Source of the DNA: Prevotella sp.
GTDB taxonomy: Bacteria; Bacteroidota; Bacteroidia; Bacteroidales; Bacteroidaceae
Length of the DNA stretch: 38,308 nt
Assembly: GCA_017475265.1 (NCBI GenBank)
Contig: JAFVFY010000041.1
Span: 1-38,308 of the forward strand
Direction of reading: 5' to 3'
The notes under the pieces were generated by a model. It did no database searches. It was not told where the DNA came from and was given only the letters and a program-made list of their open reading frames with translations. Positions 34,437-38,308 of the stretch are shown here, piece by piece. A program made the position numbers and the translations under genes. Each line of letters begins with the position of its first letter. Positions within the stretch are counted from its first letter, which is position 1.

Positions 34437-34832
34437 ATGGACACAATAGAGTTGATTGAGACGATAGTTGATCGGGCTAAAATAGTAAGAGCACATTTTG
34501 TGCCTGGCTATGAAGAGAAAGTGTATAAGAATGCTTTGTACATAGAATTAGTGGAAGCTGGTCTTTCTGTGGAGACTGAAGTTCCTTTCAACGTGTCGTA
34601 CAAAGGACATGTTATCGGGTCATATAAAGCCGATATGATTGTGGAGAAAAAAGTGATCGTGGAGTTGAAGGCCATCACCACCCTTTCGCCTGTCAATGAG
34701 GTGCAACTCGTGAACTACTTAGCCGCCACCGGCATTGATGATGGCATCCTTCTTAACTTCGGCTCTGAGCGCATCCAGATACGCCACCGCACCCGCCTCT
34801 ATTGCCCCAAAGCCGTCATTACCGACATCTAA
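34437..34832 (+). CDS. GxxExxY protein (PD-(D/E)XK nuclease-like)
   Basis: 131 residues starting MDTIELIETIVDRAKI. The signature GYEEKVY occupies residues 24-30. The stretch from D66 (KADMIVE) to E76-x-K78 (VELKA) matches a PD-(D/E)XK core, with Q90 in NEVQLVNYL as the following helix. The family is widespread, often in several copies per genome, and has no established function; it is expected to be a nuclease or nucleic-acid-binding protein. It interrupts the pump/outer-membrane-factor pair of an efflux operon and is flanked by oppositely oriented heptad arrays. The first two-thirds have AT-rich codons and the last third matches the host, so the gene may be chimeric. No hydrophobic segment. 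Confidence 0.9.
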   Translation: MDTIELIETIVDRAKIVRAHFVPGYEEKVYKNALYIELVEAGLSVETEVPFNVSYKGHVIGSYKADMIVEKKVIVELKAITTLSPVNEVQLVNYLAATGIDDGILLNFGSERIQIRHRTRLYCPKAVITDI

Positions 34833-34837
34833 TGCCC

Positions 34838-34936
34838 AAAGTCTAAGGTCTGAAGTCTAAGGTCTAAAGTCTAAAGTCTGAAGTCTAAGGTCTAAAGTCT
34901 AAAGTCTGAAGTCTGAAGTCAAAAAGTACTATAGTC
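34838..34936 (+). repeat. Heptad array, right arm, locus 1
   Basis: Eleven exact-register units (TAAAGTC, TGAAGTC, TAAGGTC) at 34844-34920, with a partial unit before and TATAGTC at 34930-34936, just before the outer-membrane-factor start. These are the reverse complement of the left arm's general form (GACTTTA-like), so the two arms are opposed around the GxxExxY gene. Confidence 0.95.
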
Positions 34937-34943
34937 AAAGAAA

Positions 34944-36344
34944 ATGAAATATATGAAAAAAATACTTCTTACTTTTTCCGCAGTCTTGTTACTGTCAAGT
35001 TGCGGTGTTTACAACAAGTACGAGCGTCCGGATGTGGTCACCGATGGTCTCATCCGCGATGCTGTGGTCGATGGCGACACGTTGGCCGTTGCCCCGCAGG
35101 ACACTGCGTCCTTCGGCAACCTGCCGTGGCGCGATGTGTTCACCGACCCGCAGCTGCAGTCGCTCATTGAGCAGGGTCTGGAGCGCAACGCCAACCTGCT
35201 GAACGCCACGCTCAACGTGCAGATGTATGAGGTCATGCTGAAGGCCGCTAAGCTGGCTTTCCTGCCCGCTGTCAGCTTCGGCACACAGAACATGGCGTCC
35301 ATTTCGACGGTCTATACCGACCCGTCGTCGACCACGAAGAGCTATTCGTTTCCAGTTACGGCATCGTGGACGCTAGACCTCTTTGGCAACATCCTGTCGA
35401 AGAAACGTTCCACGCAGATGAAGTTGCTGGGCTTAAAAGACCATCAGATGGCTGTCCGTGCCCAGGTCGTCAGCGGCATCGCCAATGCCTATTACACGTT
35501 GCTGATGCTCGACGAGCAGTTGCGCATCGTCACTGAGATGCAGGCAATGGCGAAGGAGACATGGGAGATGATGCAGCTACAGTACAACCTTGGTCGTGTG
35601 CGTTCCACCAACGTGCAGAGTGCCCAGGCTGCCTATCTCTCCACACAGACGCAGATGAACGACTTCCGCCGTCAGATACGTGCCACAGAGAATGCCCTCT
35701 CGCTGCTCCTCGGCCAGCAAGGTCAGCAAATTCCCCGCACGACTTTGGCACAGCAGTCGCTGCCCTCGCAGTTCAAGACCGGCGTGGGTGTCGCCCTGCT
35801 GAAGAACCGTCCCGACGTGCACAACGCCGAGATGACGCTGGCCGCCTGTTTCCACGACGTGCAGACGGCTCGCTCGCAGTTCTACCCCAACATCACCGTG
35901 GGTTTCACGGGGGCTTTCAGCAACATGAGCGGAGCCATGAACCCCGGAAAGTGGCTTACCACGCTCTTCGGCTCGCTCACGCAGCCCATCTTCCAGCGCG
36001 GAGCTCTGACGGCCAACCTCAAGGTGTCGAAGCTACAGTATGAACAGGCGTTCAACACCTGGCAGAACCTTATCCTGCAGGCAGGCAACGAAGTGTCGAA
36101 TGCGTTGGTGAACTACAACGGCTACGATGATAACTCGAAGGTGGAGAGCGAGCGCGTGGAGGTGCTTACAAAGAACGTGGAGGACACCCGTGCCCTCTAC
36201 AAGAGCAGCGGCTCAACGTACCTCGAAGTACTTACCGCACAACAGCAACTGCTCTCCGCACAGCTCAACAAGGCATCTGCCGACTTCAACAAGATGCAGT
36301 CGGTGGTATCACTCTACACTGCCCTCGGCGGTGGTGGGAAATGA
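34944..36344 (+). CDS. Outer-membrane efflux protein (OprM/NodT family lipoprotein)
   Basis: 466 residues, starting MKYMKKILLTFSAVLLLSSC with the lipobox at Cys20 (an internal ATG at 34953 is also possible). The two OEP repeats are seen: PWRDVFTDPQLQSLIEQGLERNANL and LKNRPDVHNAEMTLAACFHDVQTARSQFYPNI. The paired helical hairpins (for example LEVLTAQQQLLSAQLNKASADF) build the periplasmic tunnel, and the beta-barrel strands lie between them. It completes the tripartite pump begun at 29853. The stop TGA at 36342-36344 overlaps the next heptad array, as does the pump's stop. Confidence 0.95.
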   Translation: MKYMKKILLTFSAVLLLSSCGVYNKYERPDVVTDGLIRDAVVDGDTLAVAPQDTASFGNLPWRDVFTDPQLQSLIEQGLERNANLLNATLNVQMYEVMLKAAKLAFLPAVSFGTQNMASISTVYTDPSSTTKSYSFPVTASWTLDLFGNILSKKRSTQMKLLGLKDHQMAVRAQVVSGIANAYYTLLMLDEQLRIVTEMQAMAKETWEMMQLQYNLGRVRSTNVQSAQAAYLSTQTQMNDFRRQIRATENALSLLLGQQGQQIPRTTLAQQSLPSQFKTGVGVALLKNRPDVHNAEMTLAACFHDVQTARSQFYPNITVGFTGAFSNMSGAMNPGKWLTTLFGSLTQPIFQRGALTANLKVSKLQYEQAFNTWQNLILQAGNEVSNALVNYNGYDDNSKVESERVEVLTKNVEDTRALYKSSGSTYLEVLTAQQQLLSAQLNKASADFNKMQSVVSLYTALGGGGK

Positions 36345-36489
36345 CCATAGAACAATGACTTCAGACTATAGACCACAGACTACAGACTATAGACTTCAGA
36401 CTATAGACCACAGACTACAGACTATAGACTTCAGACTATAGACTATAGACTACAGACTATAGACTACAGACTGCACATTACAGATTATA
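36343..36489 (+). repeat. Heptad array, left arm, locus 2
   Basis: Twenty-one units in register, the last two degenerate, starting with GACCATA overlapping the stop codon. A 35-bp super-unit (GACTTCA, GACTATA, GACCACA, GACTACA, GACTATA) occurs twice in tandem, pointing to recent expansion. Confidence 0.95.
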
Positions 36490-36506
36490 GATTAACAAAT
36501 AAAGCT

Positions 36507-36709
36507 AAAAGTCTAAGGTAAGAAGCCAAAGTTCAAAAATCTGAGGTCTGAAGTCTAAAGTCTAAAGTCTGAGGTCTAAAGTCTAAAGTCTAAAGTCTGA
36601 GGTCTAAAGTCTAAGATCTGAAGTCTGAAGTCTAAAGTCTGAGGTCTAAAGTCTAAAGTCTAAAGTCTAAGGTCTGAAGTCTAAGCTCTAAAGTCAAACA
36701 ACTAAAGTC
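36507..36709 (+). repeat. Heptad array, right arm, locus 2
   Basis: Twenty-nine units in one register, 22 of them well conserved (36542-36695): TAAAGTC, TGAAGTC, TGAGGTC, TAAGGTC. It is the opposed partner of 36343-36489, with only 17 bp of AT-rich sequence between the arms and no gene. It ends 18 bp before the LpxA-like ATG. Confidence 0.95.
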
Positions 36710-36727
36710 ATAAATAAACTAAAGTTA

Positions 36728-37510
36728 ATGAATATGTCAGAGATAAGTCCAAAAGCTGAGGTCAGCCCAAAGGCTCGTATCGGCAACAACTGTAAGATAT
36801 TCCCCTTCGTTTATATCGAGGACGATGTGGAGATAGGCGACAACTGCATCATCTTCCCCTTTGTCAGCATCCTTGACGGTTCGCGCATCGGCAATAGCAA
36901 CAAGATTCACCAAGGCTCGGTCATTGCCGCCCTGCCACAGGACTTCAACTATCGTGGTGAGAAGTCGTACGTGAAGATAGGTGACAACAACGTTATCCGT
37001 GAGAACGTGGTCATTAACCGTGGCACGTATCGTGACGGCTGTACCGTTATTGGCGACCACAACTTCATCCTTGAGGGCGTACACATCAGTCACGACACCG
37101 TTGTAGGCACACATTGTGTCTTCGGCAACGGTGTGGAGATTGCCGGCGACTGCGTCATAGGCAACGGTGTCATCTTCTCCACGGGAGCCATTCAGAATGC
37201 CAACACCCGTGCCGGCGACCTTTCGCTGATCCAGGCCGGATGTGCCTTCTCCCACGACGTGCCACCCTACGTTATCGCCGGCGGCACCCCCATGGAGTAC
37301 GGCGGACCGAACACCACGGTGATGGATTTTGCCAAGATAGACAAGAAGGTACAGAAGCACATCGCCAACGCCTACCGTCTGCTCTTCCACGGTAAGATCA
37401 GCGTCTACGACGTTATCAAGCAGATTAAAGACCAGGTGCCTGACAGCCCCGAGATAAGGAACATCATCACCTTCCTCGAGAACACCAAGCGAGGCATCAT
37501 GTGTAAGTAG
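36728..37510 (+). CDS. LpxA-like acyltransferase (left-handed beta-helix)
   Basis: 260 residues. Hexapeptide repeats (IGDNCIIFP, IGNSNKI, IGDNNVIREN, VINRGTYRDG) form the beta-helix up to about 190, followed by a C-terminal helical domain (KVQKHIANAYRLLFHGKISVYDVIKQI). The HISHD motif (H119, H122, D123) matches E. coli LpxA H122/H125/D126, the catalytic region for O-acylating UDP-GlcNAc in lipid A synthesis. It lacks the HQF block that canonical LpxA has after the catalytic region (here AIQNANTRAG), and it is not next to lpxD, lpxC or fabZ. It may be a paralogue with altered acyl or sugar specificity. Start could be 36728 or 36734. No promoter box was seen in the repeat array upstream. Confidence 0.75.
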   Translation: MNMSEISPKAEVSPKARIGNNCKIFPFVYIEDDVEIGDNCIIFPFVSILDGSRIGNSNKIHQGSVIAALPQDFNYRGEKSYVKIGDNNVIRENVVINRGTYRDGCTVIGDHNFILEGVHISHDTVVGTHCVFGNGVEIAGDCVIGNGVIFSTGAIQNANTRAGDLSLIQAGCAFSHDVPPYVIAGGTPMEYGGPNTTVMDFAKIDKKVQKHIANAYRLLFHGKISVYDVIKQIKDQVPDSPEIRNIITFLENTKRGIMCK

Positions 37511-37591
37511 ATGAGGGCAACAAGGAACTAAAAATCTCAAAAAGTGCCATCAGCCATCATTGATGGTATTAACTTGCAGAATACCAGACGA

Positions 37592-37922
37592 TTATCCTAT
37601 GACGGCTTGCCTCTGAAGCCGTCATAGAGCCGTCATAATTCAGGCTCTCCTTACTTTTCTCCTACCATCATAGCCGTCATCTCACAGCATAAGAACGTCA
37701 GTTCCCCATAGTTTCCACGGAGGAAACTAACTGTTTCCATGGGAGAAACAAACTGTTTCTCCCATGGAAACAATTTGTTTCCGTTATTATTGTTATCATG
37801 AAACTCCGTTTAAACCAGTAGGTTACCTTACTATTTCCTACATTTTTGACTACTTATCCATTAAAAATGAGGGCTATATGACAGCATTATGACGGCTCAA
37901 AGAGCAAACCGTCATAGGATAA
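37592..37922. mobile_element. Non-coding palindromic element with ATGACGG repeats
   Basis: Terminal inverted repeats 37592-37610 and 37904-37922 match at 18 of 19 positions (TTATCCTATGACGG core). Seven GACGGCT/AGCCGTC-type motifs occur in and around it. The centre is a perfect palindrome (37732-37772). No ORF; 331 bp, in a 568-bp gap. Confidence 0.7.
37732..37772. repeat. Perfect 19-bp-arm palindrome
   Basis: The arms 37732-37750 (starting TGTTTCCATGGGAG) and 37754-37772 are exact complements with only AAC between. A smaller hairpin GTTTCC-ACGGA-GGAAAC flanks it at 37711-37727. Such a structure can extrude as a cruciform and would form a very stable RNA hairpin. Confidence 0.9.
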
Positions 37923-38024
37923 CGTTTTATAAATCAGTAATATAACTATAAGAATGACGGCTTGACCCTATTTTTCAAAAAAATTCTGAGAAATACTTTG
38001 CAAGTATCATTTTCTTCCTAATAT

Positions 38025-38055
38025 TTTGCTGTAAGAAAATTATTGTGTAACTTTG
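38025..38055 (+). promoter_or_regulatory. Promoter of the terminal lipoprotein gene
   Basis: TTTG (38025-38028) and TAACTTTG (38048-38055) with a 19-bp spacer, 23 bp before the ATG at 38079. Confidence 0.7.
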
Positions 38056-38078
38056 CCCCTTACTTACATAAATGCGAA

Positions 38079-38308
38079 ATGAACTATAACCGCCTTCCTC
38101 TTTTCCTGACCCTTGTCCGCTGGCTGGGATTTACCCGCTGGCTAGGATTTGTAATCCCTGCTCGTTGGGTATTGGGATTTGCAATCCCCCTCCTGTTGCT
38201 CACGGCTTGCGACGCTGACCGCCATGAACGTATGCAGCAGGAACTGCTCCGTGCCCGTAAGATGAACAAGGAGTACGTCGACTTCACCACCGACTCCGTG
38301 ATGAAGGA
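38079..38308 (+). CDS. Lipoprotein with repeat-derived signal peptide, possible TPR sensor (3' end outside window)
   Basis: The 76 visible residues start MNYNRLPLFLTLVRWLGF. The hydrophobic N-terminus runs to the lipobox LTAC (Cys44), longer than a usual lipoprotein signal. Within it WLGFTRWLGFVIPARWVLGFAIP is encoded by three palindromic repeat units, so the signal peptide appears to have been lengthened by repeat insertion. The mature start (DADRHERMQQELLRARKMNKEYVDFTTDSVMK) resembles the opening of Bacteroidales TPR-containing lipoproteins/sensors. The remainder is beyond the window. Confidence 0.7.
   Translation, partial: MNYNRLPLFLTLVRWLGFTRWLGFVIPARWVLGFAIPLLLLTACDADRHERMQQELLRARKMNKEYVDFTTDSVMK
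38126..38188. repeat. Palindromic units inside the terminal signal peptide
   Basis: Units GGATT-TGT-AATCC (38145-38157) and GGGATT-TGC-AATCCC (38174-38188), plus a truncated copy GGGATTTACCC at 38126. The first two share the direct repeat CCGCTGGCTgGGATTT (38117-38132, 38135-38150; 18-bp period). Frame is preserved. Confidence 0.8.

Noticed and set aside
34338-36709. CRISPR array
   Set aside because: The repeats are 7 bp, contiguous and without spacers; no cas genes are present.

Overview
The window looks like a Bacteroidales chromosome, most likely Prevotella or a close relative. Many genes are preceded by the Bacteroidetes -7 box TAnnTTTG, several with a TTTG element 19-20 bp upstream. One secreted enzyme ends in a Prevotella-style type IX-secretion-like tail. 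The gene set (DUF4923, DUF4292, an LpxA-like acyltransferase, HAE1-type RND pumps, GH35/GH53 glycosidases) fits this group. The genus is an inference. No tRNA, rRNA or CRISPR was recognised.

Layout. 1-1600: edge or scar of an accessory element, with gene fragments, a terminator, AGTGGTAT-type repeats and an ImmA/IrrE-type metallopeptidase with a short overlapping partner. 1679-5182: a Thg1-like 3'-5' RNA polymerase diverging from a phosphoribosyltransferase-like gene, then PgeF and an XRE regulator/DUF2975 pair with inverted-repeat operators. 5395-11768 (minus strand): an esterase-GH53 fusion, an RND adaptor and an RND pump under one promoter. 12007-14029: groES-groEL split by a 116-bp MITE-like element. 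14276-17130: DUF4923 lipoprotein, a Fur-family gene overlapping a tiny TPR gene, four 21-bp iterons, ychF. 17206-23726: a probable housekeeping operon, prfB, small membrane protein, CYTH, dut, TPR, DUF4292, EnvC-like. 23768-26702: GH35 beta-galactosidase and an nrdG without nrdD.

26703-28016 is rich in palindromes and contains a good leftward promoter with no evident gene, then an outer-membrane protein. 28294-29565 holds two AT-rich unknown exported proteins. 29853-36344 is a second, complete RND system (adaptor, pump, outer-membrane factor) with a GxxExxY nuclease-like gene inserted between pump and outer-membrane factor. 36728-37510 is a divergent LpxA-like gene; 37592-37922 is a non-coding palindromic element; the window ends in a truncated lipoprotein gene.

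The most unusual structure is at 34338-36709. Arrays of a 7-bp repeat (GACTAYA on one side, TRAAGTC on the other) fill the intergenic spaces and form opposed arms. In one copy the GxxExxY gene sits between the arms; in the other only 17 bp separate them. This could be an occupied and an empty form of one element. A second theme is palindromic units (GGATT-TGC-AATCC type) that occur between genes and also inside coding sequence: the linker of the GH53 protein and the signal peptide of the last lipoprotein.
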